64,000 bases of DNA from Lacrimispora xylanisolvens. Lineage in GTDB: Bacteria > Bacillota > Clostridia > Lachnospirales > Lachnospiraceae. The stretch lies in assembly GCF_002934545.1 (NCBI RefSeq), contig NZ_PTJA01000001.1:620001-684000 (forward strand), read 5' to 3'. The position numbers and the translations under genes are program-made. Below are positions 38,044-45,468 of this stretch, piece after piece. How positions within the stretch are numbered: position 1 is the first letter of the stretch; each line of letters opens with the position of its first letter. Below the pieces are notes generated by a model. It was not told the origin of the DNA, made no database searches, and saw only the letters and a list, made by a program, of their open reading frames with translations.

Positions 38044-39912
38044 ATGAAAGAAAAATACAAGAAGAACAGAAAAGCCCTTTTATTTTTAATTCTGTCAGTC
38101 TGTCTGATATCAGGTTTGGTAAGCATCCGGAATCAATATATTTCGTATCCGATAGCAGATGGTTTTTTAAATCTGTCAAAAGAGAATCTGGAGGAAAAGG
38201 CTGTTCAGTTAAATGGAGTATGGAAGTTCTATGAAGGTACATTAGATGGTACCGGCTCCCAGACAGCAGACAGTTTAGAAGTTCCGGGATCCTGGCGGGG
38301 TAAGGTGATAAACGGAAAGAAACTGGGGAAACATGGCATTGGAGTATATGAACTGCGTGTGAAAGTACCCTCTCCCGGTGATTACTGCATGAAGCTTAAT
38401 TATGTCTCCAGTGCATACCAGCTTTACATAAATGATAAAAAAATTGTGGAGAATGGAACAATTGGCGCAGATAAAGCCACTGAAATTCCAAGCTGGAACC
38501 CTCAGTTTGTTTACTTTCATGCGGATCAAAACGATCTCGTAATTAAAATTAAGGTATCTAATTTTCATTGTAACAATGGAGGGATCGTCCTTCCTGTCTA
38601 TATTGGGAAACAGGTTCCTTTATTTCGGTTTCATCTTTTTAATCTGATGAAAAATATTGGATTTATAGGTATTCTGGCTGGAATGGCATGCTATTTGTAT
38701 GTTTTTAACTGGTGCCTGAATAAAAAAGCCCAGTCCATCTGCCTCTGGATTTTTTGTATTTCTGTGCTGGTTGTTGCTTCTATTATAGACGGCGAGAGTC
38801 TGGTCAGTATTTTTCCTTTTCTCACCATTGATACAGTTCTAAAGGCAGAGTATGTGTCCTTTATGGTTCAGATCACCTCTATACAGTTTTTTCTATGGAG
38901 TATGTACCCGGAGCTGGGGAAAACTCACCCTTTCCGCTTTTTAAAAATGTTAGATTTAATCTATACTGCCATTCTTATTTGTCTGCCGGCTATGCCGGTT
39001 TTGTATGACGATATAGTATTTATACCAATTTTATTTGTAAATGCGCTTTGCTATTTTTTAAAAATTGCCAAGGCTTTTAAATTAAAAAAGGCCAATGCCG
39101 GACCGGTTTTTCTGGGTTATTGTGTATATATTGTTTCATGTGTCCTGCAGATTGTGGATATCCAGCATAATATTGATGTAAAATTTTTAAACGATTTCAA
39201 TTTCTACTATTTTGGAGTGCTTTTTTTCCTCCTTAGTCAGGGATATGTTCTGGCAGTCAATGTGGAAGATACCTTCCGCCAGTCGGAACTTGCCCATGAA
39301 ATGGAGATCGCTTCTTTGCAGGCGCAAATTTCCCCTCACTTCCTATTTAATATTCTCCACAACATATACTGCCTTATGGACACCAATGTGAACATGGCAA
39401 AAAATATGCTCATGTGCCTGTCAGACTTTCTAAGGGTGAAATACAGGTTTGATTACAGAACCTATACTCTATATCAGTTAAAGGAAGAACTGGATCTGGT
39501 TAATGCATATGTGGAACTGGAAAATGTGAGAATGAACGGTGCCTTAAAGCTTGAGATTGATGCGCCGGATGAACTCCTTTCAAATGACATCCTTCCATTG
39601 ACGATTCAACCTCTGGTAGAGAACTCCATCAAGCATGGATATAAGTCTGGTGAACTGAATATTCTGATACGGGTCATGGCGGCTGGAGACAGGTTGGTAA
39701 TCAGTGTAGAGGATGACGGCAGGGGGATCAGCCCGGAAACCCTTGAGACTATTGATAAAAGTAACATTCCAAAAAGCAGCACTTCAAAAAACGGTGTTGG
39801 GATCAGCAATATCAATTACCGGCTTAACATATGTTTTCAAAGCAGACTGTTTATTGAAAGTCTGGGCTTAAAGGGAACGAAAATCAGCTTTGAGATTCCA
39901 AAGAGGGGGTAA
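38044..39912 (+). CDS. LytTR-type sensor histidine kinase (His_kinase family)
   Basis: A 622-residue membrane kinase from ATG 38044; GGGGGAAG lies 13 bases upstream, while the in-frame ATG at 38005 has no ribosome site. After one helix (residues 8-28) comes an extracytoplasmic beta-domain (~50-190; LNGVWKFYEG and VPGSWRGK resemble a galactose-binding/7TMR-DISM module), then seven hydrophobic segments. The kinase core has the PHFLFN box with phospho-acceptor H432, the N-box PLVENSIKHG and the G-boxes DDGRGI and GVGISNI. It pairs with the response regulator coded nine bases downstream. An outer carbohydrate-like sensing domain beside a surface-adhesin gene suggests it senses a glycan or wall state; the ligand is unknown. 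Confidence 0.88.
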   Translation: MKEKYKKNRKALLFLILSVCLISGLVSIRNQYISYPIADGFLNLSKENLEEKAVQLNGVWKFYEGTLDGTGSQTADSLEVPGSWRGKVINGKKLGKHGIGVYELRVKVPSPGDYCMKLNYVSSAYQLYINDKKIVENGTIGADKATEIPSWNPQFVYFHADQNDLVIKIKVSNFHCNNGGIVLPVYIGKQVPLFRFHLFNLMKNIGFIGILAGMACYLYVFNWCLNKKAQSICLWIFCISVLVVASIIDGESLVSIFPFLTIDTVLKAEYVSFMVQITSIQFFLWSMYPELGKTHPFRFLKMLDLIYTAILICLPAMPVLYDDIVFIPILFVNALCYFLKIAKAFKLKKANAGPVFLGYCVYIVSCVLQIVDIQHNIDVKFLNDFNFYYFGVLFFLLSQGYVLAVNVEDTFRQSELAHEMEIASLQAQISPHFLFNILHNIYCLMDTNVNMAKNMLMCLSDFLRVKYRFDYRTYTLYQLKEELDLVNAYVELENVRMNGALKLEIDAPDELLSNDILPLTIQPLVENSIKHGYKSGELNILIRVMAAGDRLVISVEDDGRGISPETLETIDKSNIPKSSTSKNGVGISNINYRLNICFQSRLFIESLGLKGTKISFEIPKRG

Positions 39913-39921
39913 TGTACAGAT

Positions 39922-40653
39922 ATGCAGGTTGTAATTATTGATGATGAAAAAAATTCAATTGAATATCTTACGGAATTGCTGAAGAAAAAAGAGGAATTTA
40001 CTCTTGCTGGGGCATTTTCTGATTCCAGAGAGGGACTGGCATATTTATTAAAGAACCCTTGTGACCTGCTGTTTTTGGACATAGACATGCCTGGAATTAA
40101 TGGCATGTACATTGCAGAACAAATCAGCAGTCTTCACCCAAAGACTAAAATCTGTTTTGTAACGGCATATAATGGTTATGCAGCAAAGGCATTTGAACTG
40201 AATGCAGTGGACTATCTGCTAAAACCCTATACCAAAGAACGACTTTTTAAATGCCTGAATAAATTAGAGACTACCACTACCGGACAAAACGTGTATCAGG
40301 AGATCAGCGGGCAGTATGATTATAATTTAGATATGATCTGCGGGTTTAACGAGGAAGACATTGTTCTGATACCGGCGGCTGATATATTTTATATAGAAGC
40401 GTTACAGGGGGTTTGTATGATACATACCAGGGATCACGTATTCCGTGGAAATAAAACTCTGAATTTTTATGAGGAAAAGCTGAAGAAGAATTCATTTTTC
40501 CGCACTCATAAATGCTATCTGGCTAATTTATCCAGAGCAGACCGGTTCCGGCCGCGGATTAACTATACCTATGATATGTATTTTAAAGACATTTCCGATG
40601 TGATACTGGTTAGTCGGAATAAGGTAAAAGAACTGAAACAATATTTTAATTAA
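39922..40653 (+). CDS. LytTR-family response regulator
   Basis: A 243-residue two-domain regulator. The receiver has the acidic pair D7-D8 and phospho-acceptor D53 in LLFLDIDMPG, plus the conserved lysine in YLLKPY. Residues ~140-240 are a LytTR DNA-binding domain (IFYIEALQGVCMIHTRDHVF, FFRTHKCYLANL). It is co-transcribed with the kinase. LytTR regulators usually bind paired direct repeats upstream of their targets; I did not find a convincing pair in this window. Likely targets are the neighbouring surface genes. Confidence 0.92.
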   Translation: MQVVIIDDEKNSIEYLTELLKKKEEFTLAGAFSDSREGLAYLLKNPCDLLFLDIDMPGINGMYIAEQISSLHPKTKICFVTAYNGYAAKAFELNAVDYLLKPYTKERLFKCLNKLETTTTGQNVYQEISGQYDYNLDMICGFNEEDIVLIPAADIFYIEALQGVCMIHTRDHVFRGNKTLNFYEEKLKKNSFFRTHKCYLANLSRADRFRPRINYTYDMYFKDISDVILVSRNKVKELKQYFN

Positions 40654-40670
40654 TTCAGGAGGAAAATACG

Positions 40671-41630
40671 ATGGGTGAAAAAGTCAGAGTAAGTGATCTA
40701 AAGGCAGGAGATATCCTTTTACTGGAGCCGAATAACGAAAAGATATCTAAAATAATTGCCTGGGTTACCAGATCAGAAGTGAGCCATACCGCTTTAAGCT
40801 GCGGGCCGGACAAGCCTGTAGGAACCGTGATTGAAGAAACGCCCCCCAATGCGCTGGAGGATACCATCCTTACCAGAACAGCAAGAACCGCCTATGTGAT
40901 GCGGTTAAATCCAGGGAATAACAATTGCCAGCCAGTCATGGACATTGCAGCCCGCTATGTCAGTGAGAAGCTGCCCTATGCACATGCCCAGCTTCCGTTT
41001 ATCGGGCTTTATTGCATCACTAACAACATGTTGGGTGATACAGGGCTTCAAGGCCTTGTAACAAGGATTGTGAAGCTTTCCATGGGTATCTTAATGGAAC
41101 TGGAAGATGCCTTAATATACAAGGGCAGAGAAGCGATGATGTGCTCCCAGTTTGCTTATCATTGTTATAAGGAAGCGGGAGATGAGTATGAGATTCAATT
41201 AAAGGGTAATCCAGGCTTTCCTCTCCTTGACCGGATTATTGAAATCATACAAAAGGATCCTGCCAGCTACAACAACCGTATATTTCAGGCAGATGTGGAA
41301 AACAGTCCCGTATCCGATGAAAATGTGGATGAAGCAATTGACCAGCTATATGAAGCACTCAGTAAAAAACAGTATGAGACAGAACTGTCTGCTTCTTATG
41401 AACTGTCGGATGACCTTATTATAGAAGTAACCCGTTTTTGCATACAATTTGTAAAGACTTTTTCCGGTGGAACAGACGGTGGTAACAATGATGCAGTACC
41501 ATATTTGCAAAAGTTAAAAGATATGTATGAATATTTCATCTCTCCGGGAGACTTATTAAAAAACACCTTAAATCTAACCTGCATCGGCACGGTTGATTAC
41601 GACGGTTATCAGAGTTACGGTAGTTTCTGA
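40671..41630 (+). CDS. Permuted papain-fold (YiiX/C92-like) protein
   Basis: A 319-residue protein. KAGDILLLEP, VSHTALSCG with H39, and the late MMCSQFAYHCYKEAG with C158 match the circularly permuted papain-like fold (YaeF/YiiX), in which the histidine precedes the cysteine. No signal peptide or membrane helix is seen. The C-terminal 110 residues are helical and unassigned. It starts 17 bases after the response regulator with AGGAGG, so it belongs to that operon. Such enzymes cleave or transfer at amide or lipid ester bonds; the substrate here is unknown. Confidence 0.7.
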   Translation: MGEKVRVSDLKAGDILLLEPNNEKISKIIAWVTRSEVSHTALSCGPDKPVGTVIEETPPNALEDTILTRTARTAYVMRLNPGNNNCQPVMDIAARYVSEKLPYAHAQLPFIGLYCITNNMLGDTGLQGLVTRIVKLSMGILMELEDALIYKGREAMMCSQFAYHCYKEAGDEYEIQLKGNPGFPLLDRIIEIIQKDPASYNNRIFQADVENSPVSDENVDEAIDQLYEALSKKQYETELSASYELSDDLIIEVTRFCIQFVKTFSGGTDGGNNDAVPYLQKLKDMYEYFISPGDLLKNTLNLTCIGTVDYDGYQSYGSF

Positions 41631-41641
41631 TAACATGTTAT

Positions 41642-41684
41642 AAGCCGTTTAACCCCACTGATTTACCAGTTGTGGCGGTTTTTT
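41642..41684 (+). terminator. Hairpin terminator after the two-component operon
   Basis: An imperfect stem (GCCG with CGGT outside, CCAC with GTGG inside) is followed by a run of six T's. Confidence 0.5.
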
Positions 41685-41733
41685 GCATCATAAGGATATC
41701 CCCCCTCCAATGAAAAAAATGCAGATATAATGT

Positions 41734-41770
41734 AGCCAGTTGATATTCACAAATCAGCTGGCTTCTTTTT
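41734..41770 (+). terminator. Second terminator between 41630 and 41820
   Basis: An 11-bp stem, AGCCAGTTGAT (41734-41744) with ATCAGCTGGCT (41753-41763) and one G-T pair, followed by TCTTTTTG. With the preceding hairpin it isolates the next gene. Confidence 0.75.
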
Positions 41771-41819
41771 GTGCAAAAAAACACATAAAAGAGCCGTTTA
41801 AGGAAGGCGGGGGAATGAA

Positions 41820-42491
41820 ATGGATTATGAAAAAACCAGACAATGGCTGGATGATCATGGAGTAATACTGGAAGAAAGCTTTTACACTGCATTAAATAAT
41901 CTGGCTAAAGACTATAAGAGGACAAATGATTTGAGGCTTCTCGAGGAGGTCTATCAGAAACTGGGAGTTAATAAACAGGCTGTTTCCTGGTGGAAAAATC
42001 ACCCATGCAGCACCCAGACAAGGCAGTCCAAGATACAGTTGATCGCCTCTTGTGCAGAGTTATTTCATTTAACAGCAGAGGAAACCGAGCTACTGGCTAA
42101 TAAAGCAGGTCTTTCTCTAAACGGTGATCATGATTTTTGCGGGTATTTCAGACAATTATTAAATGGCAGGAGAGGAAGGTGCAAGTCCATCTGTGACGCG
42201 GCCAATGTCAGTGAACGGATGCTGCAATACATTAAGAGCTATAAACAGCCGTCCAAGGAGACACTGCTGGCGATTGCCATTTCACTTGGTCTTGGAATTG
42301 ACGAAATACAGCATCTGCTTAAAAAAGCGGGATATGCGTTGTCTGCATCTCTTCCCAATGATGCAGTTGTCTGCTGGTTCCTTTCCGGTGACAGAAAGGC
42401 GGATGGAACTGTTTCAGTGCTGTTTCATATTAATGAAGTGCTAGACGAGCTTAAGCTCCCTCTTCTCATGACGAGGCTTAAAAACTCGTGA
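41820..42491 (+). CDS. Cytoplasmic protein with two helix-turn-helix (XRE-like) regions
   Basis: A 223-residue soluble protein. Residues ~38-90 (EVYQKLGVNKQAVSWWKN) and ~105-165 (ICDAANVSERMLQYIKSYKQ, LLAIAISLGLGIDEIQHLL) each look like an XRE-type helix-turn-helix followed by the short helices that often cap it. The last 50 residues are unassigned. It starts at ATG 41820 with GGCGGGGG upstream. It sits alone between terminators. It may be a regulator, but no operator was recognised, and the DNA-binding role is an inference. Confidence 0.55.
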   Translation: MDYEKTRQWLDDHGVILEESFYTALNNLAKDYKRTNDLRLLEEVYQKLGVNKQAVSWWKNHPCSTQTRQSKIQLIASCAELFHLTAEETELLANKAGLSLNGDHDFCGYFRQLLNGRRGRCKSICDAANVSERMLQYIKSYKQPSKETLLAIAISLGLGIDEIQHLLKKAGYALSASLPNDAVVCWFLSGDRKADGTVSVLFHINEVLDELKLPLLMTRLKNS

Positions 42492-42889
42492 GTAAGATAG
42501 TACAGAAAATTAAATCTTTATTTTCAGCCGGACTCAGTGCCGGCTTATTGAAGTTGGCGGTCAATAAATAGATATATAGCATTATATATGTGAAAAATCT
42601 GACGAGATCAAAAGAGCGTGTGATAAATTAAAATAATTATCATCAAAACCTTTATAATTAATATCAATTATGTCGACAATATAAGATTGAAGGCAATCGC
42701 ATATCTAGTACCAGATTAATATCGATATGGCATATGTAGTGCTTGTTTTAAAATTATCATAGATTAAATGGTTAAATTGGCTAAAATAAAGTAAAAAATG
42801 TCGAATTATGCGATAAAATTCACTTTTCAAACACTTAGAAAGGACTTATATTGATTACAAGAAAAGCAGAAGAAGGAGGGGGTATCTTT
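42492..42889. other. Gene-free interval
   Basis: A hairpin at 42526-42545 (AGCCGG/CCGGCT, poor T-run) probably ends the preceding gene weakly. The rest is A+T-rich and shows no gene. Confidence 0.5.
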
Positions 42890-43039
42890 ATGACAGATGC
42901 TGAGAAACTGCGGATTGTAGAGATGGAGAATGAGAAGCTGATGGAAGAAAATTCGAGACTCCATAAAGTGATTGAAAGGTTGAATCAGACACTGAACAGA
43001 TTGATCGGACGTTACATAAGTACTGACAAAATCGCCTGA
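42890..43039 (+). CDS. Small coiled-coil protein
   Basis: A 49-residue protein from ATG 42890 with AAGGAGGGGG seven bases upstream, a very strong ribosome site; the TTG at 42851 has none. Nearly the whole length is a heptad-rich helix (IVEMENEKLMEENSRLHKVI). A related pattern (E-x-EN-EKL-x-K-x-I-E-x-x-x-QT) ends the zinc-ribbon protein coded convergently at 43103-43495. A homo- or hetero-oligomerising role is likely; function unknown. Confidence 0.6.
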   Translation: MTDAEKLRIVEMENEKLMEENSRLHKVIERLNQTLNRLIGRYISTDKIA

Positions 43040-43118
43040 CAGGGGGATGGATAAGGAGTGCAGGGGGGCACTCCCGGAATGTCCCTGTCAGGGATCAATC
43101 CCCTAATGGGATTCATCC
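43035..43118. other. Structured segment between two convergent small genes
   Basis: An outer stem CCTGACAGGG/CCCTGTCAGG (43035-43044, 43083-43092) encloses an inner stem GGAGTGC/GCACTCC (43055-43061, 43068-43074). A further GGGAT/ATCCC pair follows at 43091-43102. No T-run accompanies any of these, so a plain terminator is not an obvious reading. The left arm overlaps the end of the small coiled-coil gene. Confidence 0.6.
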
Positions 43119-43495
43119 TGATCACTTATATTTAATCCTTTGTTTTTACGTACCATTTCCCAAATTGTCTGGTGCATCCATTCAATGGTTTTATTCAGTT
43201 TTTCATTTTCAATCTCCAGTTCGGTGATGCGGTCTCCCATTCGGGCAATGATTTCCCGGTTATTATTTACTTTGTGGGGCACAAGAATGCGCTTTACATA
43301 GGGAGACGATGAAGCAATGATTTGAGAGGAAAGCAATTCGTCCCTTTCTTCACAGGACAAATCCATGAAAGCCTGATAGCTGATGGACAACGCAAGCATG
43401 TCCACCTTGCACTTTGGGCATACCGCATTCCTCTCCAGCTGATAATAACCATAATACCCGCATTTGGAACAATAGTACACGGACAGTTCTCTCAT
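43103..43495 (-). CDS. Zinc-ribbon protein with C-terminal coiled coil
   Basis: A 130-residue protein from ATG 43495, with GGAGGAG just upstream. A four-cysteine ribbon is at the N-terminus (YYCSKCGYYGYY, then AVCPKCK). Residues ~95-125 form a coiled coil (ITELEIENEKLNKTIEWMHQ) like that of the small protein at 42890. There is no membrane segment. A longer frame reaching to 43690 adds residues with no ribosome site and crosses a terminator, so it is rejected. Function unknown; the ribbon could bind nucleic acid or a partner protein. Confidence 0.65.
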   Translation of the reverse strand: MRELSVYYCSKCGYYGYYQLERNAVCPKCKVDMLALSISYQAFMDLSCEERDELLSSQIIASSSPYVKRILVPHKVNNNREIIARMGDRITELEIENEKLNKTIEWMHQTIWEMVRKNKGLNISDQDESH

Positions 43496-43653
43496 TGGTC
43501 TCCTCCTTTTTTTATAGATTGATAAACAATCTACTCCTATATGTATAACGTTAAATCGACAAAAATATAACGCAAAAACAGAAATATCGATAAAAAAATT
43601 ACTATTTAGGCATTTTGTATAGTTACAACTCTTATAATTGTTAAAAACAAATA

Positions 43654-43688
43654 AAAGCCCGCAGCTGTTACACTGCGGGCTTTTTGGC
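43654..43688 (-). terminator. Terminator after the minus-strand choline-binding gene
   Basis: An 11-bp stem AAAGCCCGCAG/CTGCGGGCTTT (43654-43664, 43673-43683) with T-runs on both sides, so it works on either strand. Confidence 0.9.
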
Positions 43689-43724
43689 AATTGAACGGAT
43701 GTTTCATTTATAAAGGTGTTCTAT

Positions 43725-45071
43725 TTACTGAATAATACCATTTACATCAACAACATAAACTTTTTCATTGGTGTCTTTGAAATCTCTGTAGCCTGCGCCA
43801 AGCTCTGGTTTTGCTGTGGACTTAGATGTGGAGGAAGCTTTCTGAAGAACACCATTGGTATTCACCAGATAGTTTTTACCGTTAAGAGTGAATGCTTCAA
43901 CTCTTAAATCCGCATCTGCCTGTTTTCTTAAACCATACTCGTAAAGAGTATCGTCAAGAATACCGTGGAAGCCCTGACCCTTCTTGCTTCCGGAAGTTAC
44001 AAAGTACCAAATCTGGTTATCGCCTGAATCTTCATTCGTAATGGACTGTTTTCCAGTGTTGATCACGCCGTTGTCTGCGAAATAGAAGTTTGCAGTATTT
44101 CCGTCTTCCAGGTTCACAACCTTAAGACCGGTCTGCATTTCACCTTTTGTATTAAATCCATATTTCTGGGAGTTTACAGTGAATAATTCAATACCCTTTT
44201 TCGCAAAGTAAGGAGCACCGTTTTTAAAGAAGAACCAGTGCTGTTCGCCTTCTGCGCTGATGCCCTCGATGCCTTCGATTTCTCTCCAGCCATCGACTCT
44301 TGCACCGCTCTCATCATAGTACTGATAGCCTGCTGCGGAAGTCTTGTTGTCAGTATTTTCGGCCGCTTCTGAAGGAGTTGCTGTTACAGGAAGTTTGTAC
44401 CAGCCGGTCTGCATTTCGCCATTTACAAAGGTGAAGTAGGAACCGTTAATTTTTTTATCTACCTGATCTTTAACCATAACGCCGTCTTTGTCAAAATAGT
44501 ACCATGCATTTGTATGGTCGGAATCTTCTTTCGTACTCTCAAGCTCAAACCAGCCTGTTTTCTGTGCGCCGTCATTTTCGTTACCCAGGTAATAAGTAGA
44601 TCCAGCGATTTCTACCTTGCCAGTAAGCATCTGACCCTGTTCGTCAAAATAATACCAGTTGTCGTTGATCTTCTGCCATTTGGAAACGACTTCTTTTCCG
44701 TCTTTTCCGTAATAATGCCAGTAATTTTCCGGTGAATCAGGGGAGTCCCAGTAGCTGTCATTGGTAACAGAAACCCAGTAATTGGATACTCTCTTTCCGC
44801 TCTCGTCTACATAGTACTCATCAACTTTCTGACCGACAGCGATTTCGCCATCCTCATTTAAGTAATACCAGTCTTCTCCGTACTTCTTCCAGGAATCAGT
44901 GGCGTAGTAATCACCCTCCTCATAGAATTTCCATGTACCGTTTTCTTCTACCCAGCCAGTTGCCTTGGCATAGACAGTAGAGGCTGTGTTTAAGATGCCC
45001 AGTTGTGGGGCAGCTGCAGTTAAAATACCGGCAGCGGATAATACAGCCATCAATTTAATTTGCTTTTTCAT
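43725..45071 (-). CDS. Secreted choline-binding (CW_binding_1) repeat protein, paralogue of 3478-5169
   Basis: A 448-residue protein from ATG 45071, with AAAGGAGAG upstream; a longer frame to 45131 is rejected since the signal peptide MKKQIKLMAVLSAAGILTAA starts at this ATG (cleavage near VYA). The mature part is made of wall-binding hairpins with WYYF, DGEM and TGW cores, plus the TINGKKY-like SQKYGFNTKGEMQTG repeats. Its first ~130 residues align well with those of the protein at 3478 but the two genes face opposite ways. No enzymatic domain is seen. A TATAAT at 45141-45146 (minus strand) is a likely -10 element. Confidence 0.88.
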   Translation of the reverse strand: MKKQIKLMAVLSAAGILTAAAPQLGILNTASTVYAKATGWVEENGTWKFYEEGDYYATDSWKKYGEDWYYLNEDGEIAVGQKVDEYYVDESGKRVSNYWVSVTNDSYWDSPDSPENYWHYYGKDGKEVVSKWQKINDNWYYFDEQGQMLTGKVEIAGSTYYLGNENDGAQKTGWFELESTKEDSDHTNAWYYFDKDGVMVKDQVDKKINGSYFTFVNGEMQTGWYKLPVTATPSEAAENTDNKTSAAGYQYYDESGARVDGWREIEGIEGISAEGEQHWFFFKNGAPYFAKKGIELFTVNSQKYGFNTKGEMQTGLKVVNLEDGNTANFYFADNGVINTGKQSITNEDSGDNQIWYFVTSGSKKGQGFHGILDDTLYEYGLRKQADADLRVEAFTLNGKNYLVNTNGVLQKASSTSKSTAKPELGAGYRDFKDTNEKVYVVDVNGIIQ

Positions 45072-45468
45072 AAATATGTTCTCTCCTTTTTTGCAGTAAG
45101 TTTTATCGTGGCCGAAAATCCATAGTTGCATTACTCTGCGATTATAACGTAAATGAAAGGAACAAAGAAAGTGTGGTTTGATGGCAGATATGGAAGGAGC
45201 TAACAGAACAGGAGAAAAGTTGCTGACAGGCAGGGGTTACCCGGAATGCATCAAAACGCTGTAACCAAGAGCGTATCGGCAGTTGCCTGTAAAATAAGGC
45301 TGAGCGGGGAAACAAAGGTTACATAACTGGTAAAGTTGCCAAAGAAAGCATGTTTTTTGGAAAAATGGAAGCTTTTAGAAAGTAAGAAAACTTTAATAGG
45401 AAAATAAAGTACGGTGTGGTATAATCACAGACAGATAATTACCATTCCTTAATAAAGGAGAAAATAAC
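45072..45468. other. Divergent intergenic region with possible structure and a -10 element
   Basis: It separates two divergent genes. TATAAT at 45420-45425 precedes the ThDP-enzyme gene; its -35 is poor. Inverted pairs ACAGGCA (45226-45232)/TGCCTGT (45284-45290) and GGTTAC (45235-45240)/GTAACC (45261-45266) suggest a folded segment, which does not match any riboswitch I know. Confidence 0.45.

Noticed and set aside
43496-43690. Longer N-terminus for the zinc-ribbon protein
   Set aside because: The extra residues begin upstream of a bidirectional terminator and have no ribosome site, whereas ATG 43495 has GGAGGAG.
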